Shown piece after piece: positions 38,805 to 49,636 of a stretch of 64,000 nt of DNA. The translations under genes and the position numbers were made by a program. Positions within the stretch are counted from its first letter, which is position 1; each line of letters begins with the position of its first letter. The notes beneath the pieces are model-generated. The model saw only the letters and a program-made list of their open reading frames with translations, did no database searches and had not been told where the DNA came from. The stretch is taken from contig OZ020592.1 in assembly GCA_963971535.1 (NCBI GenBank), positions 53,387,511-53,451,510 of the forward strand, in the 5' to 3' direction. The DNA is from Notolepis coatsorum. Its lineage: Eukaryota; Chordata; Actinopteri; Aulopiformes; Paralepididae.

Positions 38805-39224
38805 CACGTCTGTGCGCGGAGCTCACAAAAAAAATAAAGACTGTCTTTTGACGTTTCAACTGAGGTAATCTATTCTAACCAACAAATTGAAGTAGAAAGC
38901 ATTTCGTTGTGGCCAATCTTATTTGGAAACATGACACACAAAATAATAGTATTTCGCTTTTTATTTTAAACAATATTTAATCGCGTTTGGAGGTGGGTGT
39001 TCTGCGTCTGCCCCTGTGCCAAACAAGCAGGCCAACCTCTTGTTCGTGCGTGAGCCCGTTATAATTACACTGTCGCTATTTTACAATTAACTATAATGAA
39101 TTACGGGTCATACAGAAGTTGAACACGCCAGTGTTGAAACTAATGCACGGAAGCTTATTTCCGCGATCGTACGCACGGGTTATGCACATATCTGTGCGTA
39201 CGCAACATTGATAAATGAGGGCCC
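37109..39224. mobile_element. TIR DNA transposon (GGCCCTCATTTATC ends) carrying a nested hAT
   Basis: Left end GGGCCCTCATTTATC at about 37109 and right end GATAAATGAGGGCCC at about 39224. It was inserted into a 56-bp tandem repeat, so the empty site is known. The duplication can be read as CAG (with GGCCC termini) or CCAGG (with GCCC termini) because the junction is palindromic. A 3-bp reading would suit a PIF/Harbinger-like element; the 5-bp reading would suit other groups. No transposase is visible. The internal tail AAAGGCGCTATATAAAAT with (ATT)n at 38700-38800 is also found at 9665-9720. Confidence 0.75.
37744..38592. mobile_element. Non-autonomous hAT element, 8-bp TSD ATGTATAG
   Basis: The 849-bp element starts TAGGGGTGGGA and ends TCCCACCCCTA. 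It is flanked by ATGTATAG at 37736-37743 and 38593-38600. CGTATCGTATCG-type repeats near the right end are typical of this fish hAT family. It sits inside the 37109-39224 element and is therefore younger. Confidence 0.9.
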
Positions 39225-39415
39225 AGGACTATGAATATAAATCATATGTTCTAAAGATAGTAACGGACCTGAGCACATCCAGGACTATGAATATAAGTCA
39301 TATGTTCTAAGGATAGTAACGGACCTGAGCACATCCAGGACTATGAATATAAGTAATATGTTCTAAGGATAGTAACGGACCTGAGCACATCCAGGACTAT
39401 GAATATAAGTAATAA
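39225..39415 (-). repeat. 56-bp minisatellite, about 3.4 copies, next to the thra splice donor
   Basis: Units beginning AGGACTATGAATATAAG at about 39225, 39281, 39337 and 39393 (partial). The array ends about 20 bases from the donor of the exon 39435-39693, with the CAGGTCAG splice site intact. Confidence 0.9.
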
Positions 39416-39434
39416 GATACGGTTTCCAGCTGAC

Positions 39435-39693
39435 CTGAGCTCAGCAGCAGCACGGCTTGTAGCAGTGCCACCTCCGTGTCGTCCAGGTTAAACTGCGCCA
39501 GGCTCTTGCCCAAATCAAAGATGGCGTCTGACACCACGCCCAGGCCTCCGTTCTTCAGCTGCTCACGCTTCACCGCCATCTCTCCACTGAGCGTCAGCGT
39601 CTCACTCTCGGGGTCGTAGCGCACGGCGGCACGCAGGGACATGATCTCCATACAGCAGCCCTTCAGTAGGATGATCTGGTCTTCACAAGGCAG
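39435..39693 (-). CDS. thra: thra exon: ligand-binding domain helices 3-8
   Basis: This 259-bp exon encodes the centre of the TR-alpha ligand-binding domain: [20 protein letters not shown], then [23 protein letters not shown] and [17 protein letters not shown], ending [10 protein letters not shown] plus the first base of an Asp codon. The second Arg in SLRAAVRYD is a ligand carboxylate contact in known TR structures. The Ser in TLTLSGEM is the residue that distinguishes alpha (Ser) from beta (Asn), and here it is alpha. The acceptor is TGTGCCCAG before 39693 and the donor is CTCAG|GTCAGC. The start is in phase 0 with the preceding exon, which ends at Glu. No premature stop or frameshift. Confidence 0.97.
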
Positions 39694-39833
39694 CTGGGCA
39701 CATTTTCAACAAACAAACACAAATATATAAAAAAACGTATCTTCTTATTCATTGACATTATTAATTTGTTTATAAACCAGGACTGTGGAGACTGTACTGT
39801 ATATGATATAACACACAACACTTTGTTTATGGT

Positions 39834-39960
<127 letters not shown>

Positions 39961-40564
39961 CCTCATCTAGTGATCAAAGCCCCCCCCCCCTTTCATGCAT
40001 CCATGATGAAACATAATACCGATAATCTAAATTTGATTTGAGAACAGTATAGTCCAGGGAAGAAACGCTTTTACTAGAATACACGTTGCTGGCCATTATG
40101 CAGCATTTTGGAAATTACACCAGACCGCCCTGAAACTACACTCATATTCACGACCGTATAAAACGGGAATGTATGGATGGAAAAATTATGTTTTTTGCAT
40201 CTTGACCGGAAGAAACTCAATGACAATCGACTATATTATTAGATCCATAGCTATAATATATAATATAGCTTTAGGCCTGCAAACACAGCCACGTATCCCC
40301 ATGTTACTGTAAAAGGCGTTGGCATTTCAACGGCAAGGTAAACAGCGACCTCTGGCGCTGAAAGTGTTAATGAAATAACTTTTTTTTTCAATTTACATAC
40401 AAATATTGAACACACTAACAAATAAAGTAAATATCTGCAAAAAAAAACTAAAAATCTATCATTTAGCAGTCCTAGCAGGGGAGACAATACTATCAGAAAT
40501 ATACAATACTTTTGAGTCATTCTATAACAAAGACCTAGACCTATAAAGACCTAGTAGACCCATT

Positions 40565-41015
40565 AGATAGACCATTAACATCAGGTGAATTCTGAAGCTC
40601 CAGGTCCCGATGGCTCCAGGGAGTAATGATGGGAAAACAGCGTGGCAGTCAATGAGTTAAAGGAATCCAAACTCTCAATACACACCATAAGATCAGTCTA
40701 TAATGCTGATGATGTTTTACTCTACCTACAAAATTGACTGACCTACAAGAAGCCACCAAACTAATAAACATATTCTCAAAAATCTACAATTCACTTTGCA
40801 AAGATGGTTGGAATTCGGCAGCCCGAAACCCATCCATCCCCTTATCCACTAGCAATATCCGGTATCTGGGTATTAACATTTCCCCCGAGTTGACAGACCT
40901 GGTACATCAAACTTCAACCCACTGCTTAAAACAATAGAAGAGGACTTACACAAATGGATGAACCTACCACTATCTCTCATAGGCAGAATAGCAACCTGAG
41001 AAACTCACAATGATT
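40565..41015 (+). pseudogene. Degenerate L1/Tx1-type LINE relic
   Basis: In shifting frames one reads a YNADDVLLYLQN motif C block (about 40700-40736), then TKLINIFSKIYNSL and SNIRYLGINISPE, and later a DLHKWMNLPLSLIGRIA-like segment. This order (motif C, then SxKSx, then YLGI, then IGR) is that of L1/Tx1 ORF2. Stops and frameshifts are frequent and the 5' region and 3' end are missing. Confidence 0.7.
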
Positions 41016-41369
41016 AATTGGTCTCCGACACTACTGGATGTCATTTATGGAAATCTCTACTGCACGTGTAATTGGGGTGGGACAGGCCAGCATTGAGCTG
41101 TGGGTCTCAGCGGCCGAGAAAGTTAAGTCCACTATCTAGCAGCGGAGCAGGGTTGGGGTGTTGGTCCTGGGGGGTCCGGGGGTCCTGGGGTCCTGGGGTG
41201 GGAGCGGGGGAGGAAATGTCTTTTGTGGTGTCGGTGATAATATAATTTGTTTTTATTTTTAGGTTCTGTATTTATTATATATATATATATATATATATAA
41301 TTTTTTGTTATTTCTACTGTCATTCAATTGTCATTATTGTTATTATTATTATTGTCTGGTGATGTTCTG

Positions 41370-41370
<1 letters not shown>

Positions 41371-41468
<98 letters not shown>
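41371..41468. repeat. (ATT)n microsatellite, about 98 bp
   Basis: About 32 trinucleotide units. It explains the poly-Leu and poly-Ile frames here. Confidence 0.97.
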
Positions 41469-41789
41469 GTATTATGTGCTGTCATGTTTTGTTTTATATT
41501 CCATGTAAAAAATAATTATAATAATTTTTTTTATCAATTATTATAAAAAATGTTAAGGGCATGGGGAAGACCAAGAAGCTGCAGCGCAAAATTCTGAGAC
41601 CCCCCCTTGTAATGTCCACCAGATAGTAATTGATAGTAAGGTGGTATAGTCCAGCAGACAAACAAGACTAGGTCAAAACCTAGTATATGGCTGGACTGTA
41701 TAATAAATGTTTGGGTAGGAGCGCTTCCTGGACTCAAATTGTGTTAGTTTAAGGTGCTCTTTGGATGGGATACATACTGTAAAGACATC

Positions 41790-42960
41790 AAAAACAAAGA
41801 CAACTCCAAGGCACTCTAAATGCCTTTATTATCGTGGCATGGTTGTATTAAACCTATTAAAAACAAACTCAGATGCTTTTCGGCATCAAGCCTTCGTCAG
41901 GGAGTCAAACAGTTCTTCCACTTGGACATGATGTTGTGGCCTAGAGAGGGCGTAGACATAAAAACTCCAGCAGATGCCGTTGTTCTGGCCCCCACCCTTC
42001 ATCAAAGCTAAATTAAAGAGCAACATAGCGAATACAAACAATAGCAATGGTTACAGAAACACAAACAACCAATAGGTGTTTGCAACAAAGCAGGTCCTCA
42101 TTTAGACCTGGGTGTTTAGTAGCCTGTAATTTGTCTATCCAAAACTACTTCCTTTGTCACCTTTTCGTATGGAAGATGGGATATGGTCAATACCAAAGGT
42201 AATGTGGATGGGTTACTGTTATGGAAGTCCAAATAGTGTCTAGCCATAGGGTAGTTTACATTCCCTGTGTGAACGGCATATTTGTGTTCTGCTAGCCTAT
42301 CCTGCAAACTTATTTTTGTTCTTCCAATATAATAATTTTTTTGCAACAGGGACATTCTAGCCTATAGATGGCAAACAAGGTTTTCAGTTAATGAAGTGAT
42401 TAATGGTGAACTCCTTCTGAGATGTAAAATCCATAAACGTCTTGGTCTGTATTACATTCGTGCAGTGGTTACAGATGGGTGATTGGTGCTTGGTTGAAGA
42501 TGGCTGTGTACCAGTAGGGCATCTCCTAAAACTGATTAATGGTGGTTCGAGGGAAGACATGGAACCAAGATTAATCATACCATCACTCTCAATAATACCC
42601 CAATGCCTCTTCATAATCCATTTCATGTTTTCTGCCTCTGTACTGTATCTTGTGACAAATACCACTATATGTTTTGTTTGTTTGGGAGCATTTTCTGTAT
42701 AGTAATGTCTGTCCAGGTGTTTGGTTATAGTTTATGTTCTCTGGAGGATAGTGTTTCTATATCCCCGTTCCTGAAAGCGTGACACCATTTCCTTGGATTT
42801 GGCCTCAAACTCATTTTCCTGGTCCCTAGAGACAGCTTGATGTTAGGGGTTATAATACCATTCAAAAAGACAAAGAAAGCTTGACCGAGCTCCGACCCAG
42901 ACCAAAACAAACAAGACATCATCTCGTTGTACTGTCCCCACCAGATAATGTGCTTCAAAA
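41790..42960 (-). pseudogene. Penelope-like element remnant: RT C-terminus, GIY-YIG domain and terminal repeat
   Basis: Read right to left. RT-like fragments come first (WWGQYNEMMSCLFWSGSE near 42940-42890, where YNEMM stands in place of the RT YxDD, then DQENEFEAKSKEM and RFQERGYRN after a frameshift). Then comes FVTRYSTEAENMKWIMKRHW (about 42660-42600), typical of the region after RT in Penelope-like elements. A GIY-YIG nuclease module follows: YYIGRTKISLQDRLAEH (about 42335-42285) and YPMARHY. In Penelope-like elements this nuclease nicks the target for retrotransposition. The element ends in a terminal-repeat-like segment containing a hammerhead-like core. Frameshifts and the lost YxDD make it inactive. 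Confidence 0.8.
41878..41900 (-). ncRNA. Hammerhead-ribozyme-like core in the Penelope terminal repeat
   Basis: On the minus strand CTGACGA (41900-41894) matches the CUGANGA core. A short stem II follows (GGC/GCC with a 5-base loop), then GAAA (41881-41878). This is the conserved hammerhead core, and Penelope-like elements are known to carry minimal type I hammerheads in their terminal repeats. Stems I and III are not convincing by eye, so activity is unproven. Confidence 0.55.
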
Positions 42961-44100
42961 AGTGGTTTATTTCACTTGTTTAACACAAAGTATTTGACCC
43001 AGGTATAAACCTGCATAAAAAGGACTATAGCAAGCCTGCACTCCATTTTGTCTGTTAAAATACTTTGTCAAGGGACAATGAAGGAACCTTGCACACATCT
43101 GTGTTTAGTTACAAAATGTCACCCTCTCCGAAAATGTTCTGTCTGTCAAAATGGGACACAAGTCTGGCAGAGACGGACATCAACCCTGTCCCAACAAACG
43201 GATACTTCCTTGTTGAAACCAAATAAAAAACAGACGTAGACGAACAGACACAACGGATCAATGTAGCCGCAGCCTAATCGTTATACAGAGATGGGAGGAA
43301 ACATGGGAAAGAGGCAAAGGAAGAGAGAGAAATGTTGGAGAACAGAGGGTAAACAGAGAGAGAGAGAGGAGAAGGGAGGGAGGGCGAGATGTGGGAGTGA
43401 ATGATAGAGATAGAGGGGGGGGGGGGGGGTAGGGAGGGGATGGTTATGGTTAGAGTGAGCCAGGAGAAAGAAAGAGGGATGGGAGCAGAGAAAACGTAGA
43501 ACAGATGGGTTGGAAAGAGAGGGGTCCTTTTGTATTCCCTGACAAACATAGATGATGACTAATATACACACTAATTTAAGTGGATATTGAAATCTCTTAA
43601 GTCGAGACCCGGTTGATTAAGCGTTGGCAGACTCTGGAGTGGATATTGAATGTCAACGTAATGTGTGAATTTGTATTTATTTCAGTGCCGTAACTGACAA
43701 GCGTTTTAACATTCGGTTTGTCTGTATCTGTCTTGTCTGACTTAAAGATGAACTACTAGCTAGCTACCATGAGTGGTAAGGATTTGAACATGTGATACTT
43801 ACAACCTAGGTAACGTTAGTCAATTGTTTTATTTAGTAGGCTGCATAACCTCTACATAAACAGCATTTCATTTCTGACTCATCCTCGCCGGTGAGTGGGT
43901 AGTTCTTTTAATTAGGGGGGGTCAGATAATTATATTAATTGAAAAGGTTTTGAGGGTAGCTCATTCACAAGGCCTGCCTGCCTGGTAAACTACAAAAACC
44001 TTGGATATGAAACATTTGTCACAAACCTCAATCAGCTTGATGCCTTCCACATTGAGCCAAAAGCGTGATATCAAAACTATACGTATGTTCCTAAATATTT
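42961..44100. other. Non-coding stretch with GA-rich patch
   Basis: GA-rich low complexity at about 43290-43530 with a G-run at 43417-43428. No gene or named repeat recognised. Confidence 0.45.
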
Positions 44101-44119
44101 CATGTATTTGTGTTGAAAG

Positions 44120-44522
44120 ACACTCCCAACAGGCCCTAACAATGTTTTATGGAGGAAACCCTGGGCATACTATGCCACAACAATGTGGAACGCCCTACCC
44201 ACAGCCGTAAAATTATGTGAATCCCTACCCTCCTTCAAAACCGCTCTCAAAGAGCACCTACGGGTGGCTTCAATTCGAAACTGGCCCCAGTAAATGTCCA
44301 ACCCCCCCCAACCACCCGCCCACCCACCCTCCCACCCACCCAACCCCCTCCAATGTACAGTTTCTTTCACGTACTGTATGTCATACATTTCTTGATGAAT
44401 TGAAAATGGGGGACCCTGATGTAAACCAGACGAAAGTCTTTCTCTGGTCTGCATCCCCTTAACAATTGTTTGTATTGAGCCGTACTGTATTGTACCCATT
44501 CTCAATCAATCAATCAATACTC
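44120..44522 (+). pseudogene. 3' end of a LINE with (CAAT)n tail
   Basis: One frame reads TTMWNALPTAVKLCESLPSF and then ALKEHLRV, the C-terminal motif of fish LINE ORF2 proteins (LWNxLP..SFKxxLKxHL). A short CAAT repeat at about 44504-44520 ends the unit. Everything upstream is missing or degenerate. Confidence 0.55.
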
Positions 44523-44988
44523 ATCATGCGTTTATTGCTCCACAAAATCTATTTAAGGGGTGGTGGGAAACTACTTATTTTGAGTGACAGGAGTGTGGCT
44601 TTAGTTTCTGCGCATATCTGGGCTGTGTTGTAACACTGCTGAAGAAGAGATACATCTCAAAACACATTGGCACCATCTTGCTAATGATGCTGGACATACA
44701 CAGACATGACCACATCCCTTCATGATTTCACATGGTTTTTAGTCTGATTACTACGGGAGTAAAAACACTTGATTCTGTGTGTAATGGGGTGAAAAATATG
44801 GGGCCTAACAACAATTATGAGTCAAAGGTCAACATGGCAATAATCAGCTTGTTGACACATCTTCTGATTGGACCGTTATTTAATTAAATTAATTAATACA
44901 TTTAGTTAAGCATGGGAGACAATTGTGTGTCATTATTATTGAAAAACGTTGCCATCAAGGTATGACACAAATCACGTTGACCTTTATC

Positions 44989-45240
44989 TAGGGCCCTATG
45001 GAATCGCGGACGATTTCACGGAATTGAGATATTAACACGGAATTCTGAATGATTGCGGAATGGCGTGGAATTTGCTTCAATTATACATAAATCGGTTTTC
45101 ATATAAATCGATCTTCACTACGACTTTAAAACGGTGATGCGGCACGGTCTACGCCGGAGACGCAGAAATGACAGCTACTGTACCAAATCCTACGCAGTGC
45201 GTGTTCCACAAGTCAGACTGACTCACATTGCGCATAACGA
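44989..45240 (+). mobile_element. One end of a hAT-like element
   Basis: TAGGGCCCTATGGAATC followed by CGGAATT and GCGGAAT repeats matches a common fish hAT terminus. No opposite end found; the right limit is set arbitrarily at the (CT)n tract at 45241. Confidence 0.4.
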
Positions 45241-45309
45241 GAGTCTCTCTCTCTCTCTCTCTCAAGTAGCCAAATGTTACACTATAAAAACGAACTGGAT
45301 AGTTGGACA

Positions 45310-45310
<1 letters not shown>

Positions 45311-45361
<51 letters not shown>
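45311..45361. repeat. (GT)n microsatellite
   Basis: About 25 GT units; a short (CT)n run lies at 45241-45263. Confidence 0.95.
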
Positions 45362-45363
<2 letters not shown>

Positions 45364-45488
45364 ACGTGAGCGCCCGTCCCATCTCTGGTCTTTGGAAAGA
45401 CCAGATGAGGTCAGAGGAGTTTGATAGTATTTACTGAGGATGGCCAGATAATGTTGATATTTAAACTTAAAAGATTATTATACAGAGG

Positions 45489-45980
45489 TGGCGGCTAGGT
45501 GGTGTAGTGGGCAAGGCACTCGCCACCAGTGTGGAGACGCTAGGATTCGCGTGTTCGAATCCAGCTCTCCACATTGTTTTCAGTTTAGCTGGTCGTCCGC
45601 AGTAATACACATTGGCCGTATTACGGGGAGGGAAAACTGAAGGGTGGGGATCGAACGTTGTGAACAAGCGACTCCTACAAGTCGGTTGGTGCGCCTGCGC
45701 AGTAGAATCAGGAAGTGTCGGGGGCAGCGTGAGCCTCCCACGCGTTACTCCTCGACACTGAGAGATCGAGCTGCACAGGTGAAAAGATGCGACTGCTGTT
45801 ACCTCAAGTACCGGAGGGGACTTGTGCTATGTATGACTTAGTCCACATTGCAGCCGGCTTGTGGGAGGCAAGAAACAGCGTTCGTGACAGGGGAGGGTTG
45901 AATTGGATGATACGAAATTGGGATGGGAGAAAAATATAGAAAAATGGGAGAAAAAGTGGATCAAAAAACAAAAAAGATTA
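45489..45980 (+). mobile_element. tRNA-derived SINE, full-length-looking
   Basis: A-box-like GTGGTGTAGTGGGCAAGGC and B-box-like GTGTTCGAATCCAG. The long body shares GCGACTCCTACA, AGGTGAAAAGA and TTGGGATGGGAGAAAAAT with the fragment at 11605-11944, and it ends in an A-rich tail. The same family is thus present twice in the window. Confidence 0.7.
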
Positions 45981-46409
45981 TTATACAGAGAGAAGCTTCA
46001 GCAAGTCTTTGCTGCTGACCAACAAAAGAGAATGCCTCACTGAGGAAAACACAAAGTGCCTAACCATCATGTATCACAATGGTGATGACAGCCAGAGATG
46101 GGGAGAAGCATGAACCAGGACATCTCTGAAAGAAATCACATAAAAAGAAAATCTGATTTCTTTTAAACAAATTATTGTATTTGTATTTGTATTATTTAAC
46201 TATTAAATTATTATTTAGTTATTGCACTGCACTGGCAGTTGAACTGCATTGAACTGAACTGAATTGAAAAAAAAAAAAAATCATATAACTGAACTGGCAG
46301 CACTGAACATTGAACTGCACTGGCACTGTTTGCAGATGTACTGTTATTAAAGTTAGTTAAAAACATAATTTTGTATTGTTTTTCTTGGTTAAATCCAAAG
46401 GAAAAAAGA

Positions 46410-46680
46410 TTAAAGGTCCCGTGTCTTATAAATGTCCTTTTCCAGTGTTTAGCATTGTTTCCTAGCAATGGGGGTTTATATCAATGGGGTCTGTTTCTCT
46501 AATTCTCATTTTGACTCATCAGTCTAGTCTCGAGTTCATGAGATCCTCCCTCACTCAACTAAGCCATTCTGATTTGACTGTTTTGCTGACGTGAGTAAGG
46601 CACTGGTTGTAGTCACCGCCCACAATCAACAATTCGCTCAACAACAGAGCGAGTGGAATTACTTCCTCAAACGGGTTGAC
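46410..46680 (+). mobile_element. One end of a TTAA-type fish MITE
   Basis: TTAAAGGTCCCGTGTC then ATGTCCTTTTCCAGTG, parallel to the end at 21949. Opposite end not seen, so the right limit is approximate. Confidence 0.4.
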
Positions 46681-47124
46681 GTGCACGGGTGCCGACAGAC
46701 AGCAGAGAACGAGCGAGCGAGAGAGAGAGAGAGAGATAGGGAGAGAGAGATAGAGAGAGATAGAGAGGGAGAGAGAGAGAGGGACACAAGCTTCTCTCTG
46801 GGAAACACACGCATTTACACACACACCACACAGCGCAGGGATGGGGCTTCTCCGCATATCACTGTCAAAATATCTTTGACTCCCACGCGCGCCCGTATTC
46901 CGATCCGTGCAATAATATTCACAGGGGTATATATTGTAATTTGAAACAAGTTACCAATGCATTGTCCCATGGGATTATGCCCCCCCGGGGCGAAATTAAT
47001 TAGTATCCCCCTCAATCTTTCTATATCTCTCTTTAAAAACCGAGAAATCCGAAAACAGGAAAATTCATATATGAAAACAGTCTCTCTACTGGCATTTTTT
47101 TATCCACCAAGACATGATTGACAA

Positions 47125-47345
<221 letters not shown>

Positions 47346-47486
47346 TGCCAGTTCTATATCATCCGTCGTCGTCTCTGCCAAAACATGATGCCCTCCTACT
47401 GCTCTTAAACCTCAGACCTGACCAACCCACCACCCCTCCATCTGTCTCACACACACACACATGCAACGCAACCGACTGGCACTCAC

Positions 47487-47633
47487 CTCCGAGAACATAG
47501 GCAGTTTTTTGGCAAAGTCGACGACGCGGGTGATGGCGGGGGTGATGATCTTGGTGAACTCGCTGAACGCCTCCAAGTCCACCTTGTCTCCGTCTGACGC
47601 AGGGGTCACCGGGGACTGGCCGATGTCCTCTGA
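47487..47633 (-). CDS. thra: thra exon: start of the ligand-binding domain
   Basis: This 147-bp exon (49 codons, phase 0 at both ends) encodes [20 protein letters not shown] followed by [24 protein letters not shown] and PMFSE, the hinge end and helices 1-3 of TR-alpha. [14 protein letters not shown] is the nuclear receptor signature region that forms part of the co-regulator groove. The acceptor is TGTGGTTTCAG before 47633 and the donor is TCGGAG|GTGAGT, both canonical. The 10 residues before DGDKVDL differ from the mammalian PDDIGQSPIVSMP as I recall it, as expected for a variable linker. Confidence 0.97.
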
Positions 47634-47762
47634 CTGAAACCACAAGAAGACATATGGCAGCCTGATTAGAGAGGACCGAAGGTGAGAACAGTAAGGGTAA
47701 AGAGAGTGGAATAGAGATCATTTGAGTAGAGAGAATTCACAGTGTTCTAATTCCCAGTCTGA

Positions 47763-48959
47763 TTCATTCAGATTCAGATTCAGACAACTTTATTGATCCC
47801 GTGTGGGGCAATTCATATTTGCAGCTTCACCAACAAGCAACAAAGACAAACAAACAACAAAACATCTCAACGACAGCACGGCAAATAAAAAGAGAAACAC
47901 TCCATGTGATACAATCCAGCAATAAAAGTAAAAGTAAAAACAGACAACCAAGTGCAAAAGGCTACTTAAAATGTTTAAAAGTCTGATAGCCGAGGGGACA
48001 AAAGATTTGGCGTAGCGGTTGGTCCTACTTGGTGGGACGTCATAACGGCGGCCAGAAGGCAACAGTGAAAACCGCTGAGACAGAGCATGGAGGGGTTGAT
48101 TAATGATGCTCGTCCCCTTCTTGACCACCTGGTCCGTCCAGAGAGAACATAGGTCTCTCTGTTTTACTCCAATTATTTTGGAGCACACTTTCACAATATA
48201 CTGTAGGCTGTTCATATCTTTAATAGACAGGCCACTGAACCAGCAGATAAAAGAAAAAGTTAGGAGGCTTTCAATAAAATAACTATAAAAAGTGCTCAGG
48301 ATCTTCGCACTAACATTAAAAGAGTTCAGCTTTCTTAGCAGGTAGATCCTCTGCTGACCTTTTTTAACAATAGACTCTGTATTTAGGTTGAACTTCAGTT
48401 TACAATCAAACACAGTTCCCAGGTATTTGTACGATTCAACAGTCTGGACGTCCTCATCGTGAATTACACTAGCTACACTGGCTTGATGATCGGGGTTGTG
48501 TCTGAAGTCAATTATCATGTCCTTAGTCTTAGAGACATTGAGGTCCAAGTAATTCTCATCACACCAATTCACAAAGTCGTGAAGTACAGGTCCATGATCA
48601 GTTTCGGAGCGCTGCAGTAGGGATACCAGGACAGTGTCATCTGAAAACTTAACCAGATGCCTTTGGTCATGAAGCGATCTGCAGCTGTCCGTGTACATAA
48701 TAAATAAAAGGGGAGACAAAACGCAACCTTGGGGGGAGCCAGTGTTGGAAATCGACATGTTGGACATCTGCCCATTGACAAAGACCTGCTGGACCCTCTC
48801 AGTGAGGAAATTTAAAATCAGCATGAGAAGCTGGTGTGGGAGACTAAAATGAGAGTCAAGCCTCTCAATTAAAATGTGGGGCTGCATTTTATTAAAAGCA
48901 GAGGAGAAATCTGCAAATAAAAGTCTAGCATGAGCTCCAGGTGTTTCCAGGTGTTTATG
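47763..48959 (-). CDS. 5'-truncated L2/Rex1-type LINE, intact RT C-terminal frame
   Basis: The open frame on the minus strand extends from about 48959 to the stop at 47790 with no break. It shows RT motif A (LLFADFSSAFN, just upstream of the first Met at 48887), motif B GSPQGCVLSPLLF (residues 50-62 from that Met) and motif C FSDDT (81-85) with both Asp present. Then come YKYLGTVFD and a C-terminal LHALSQRFSLLPSGRRYD segment typical of L2/CR1/Rex1-type LINEs. The 3' end has ACTTTATTGATCCCGTG (plus strand) and ATTCAG repeats at 47763-47785. The 5' end stops abruptly at a GA-rich stretch, as with incomplete reverse transcription. Same strand as thra. Confidence 0.85.
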
Positions 48960-49636
48960 AGAAGAGAGGAGAGGAGGAGAGAAGAGTAGAGTAGTAGAGT
49001 AGAACAGAGAAAGGTAGATGACAGTAAAGATAATGTTTCCTAATTTACTGTTTCTATTTTCTATTCATCAGGGTCCAGACATCAGACATTGCAAAATGAA
49101 ATTCACGGACTTTCAAGTACTTTTACAAGCACTGTTTTTCATTTTAAATGCAATTTTTTATAGGGAAAAAAATCTGATCCAATATTTATGGCTTAAAACC
49201 TTGTGAATGATAAGCACTTGCTCTGATGATGACGGCTGTATAGTTGTACTACAGGAAACACATTACAAGACTGATATAGCCCCCACTTACTTAGGTTCCT
49301 TGCAGTGCGGAGATTACAGGCCTGTAATACATGTGCGCATGGAGAAATGTGAATCAAGGCCAAGAAAAAAGAAGAAAAATATCTATTCATGGTTCTTCTG
49401 AATAAAGCTTGGACACAGTAATTGTATTCAGACCGGGCAGATACTATAAATGGAGTGAGATGAAAGTATAGAAACGATTGCTTCATTGCTCATGGTATAT
49501 TCATAAACTGGTCGGGAGATTGATTACGTGAATAAGTGTTAGCCGAAGCAATTCTCTTGCTATGCGCCTGAGAGGCCGACAATTATGGAACATTTGAATA
49601 ATAGCTTTGATTGAGTGCATCTCCTCTCATGCTATA
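48960..49636. other. Non-coding stretch
   Basis: GA-rich for the first 60 bases, then unremarkable AT-rich sequence. No gene seen. Confidence 0.45.

Larger units (their letters stand above)
34868..39434 (-). other. thra: thra intron (4.57 kb) between the last two coding exons
   Basis: GT (39433-39434) to AG boundaries. The intron holds a 17-22-bp minisatellite, one arm of a diverged TIR element, a complete TIR element containing a hAT, and a 56-bp minisatellite reaching to within 20 bases of the donor. Confidence 0.9.
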
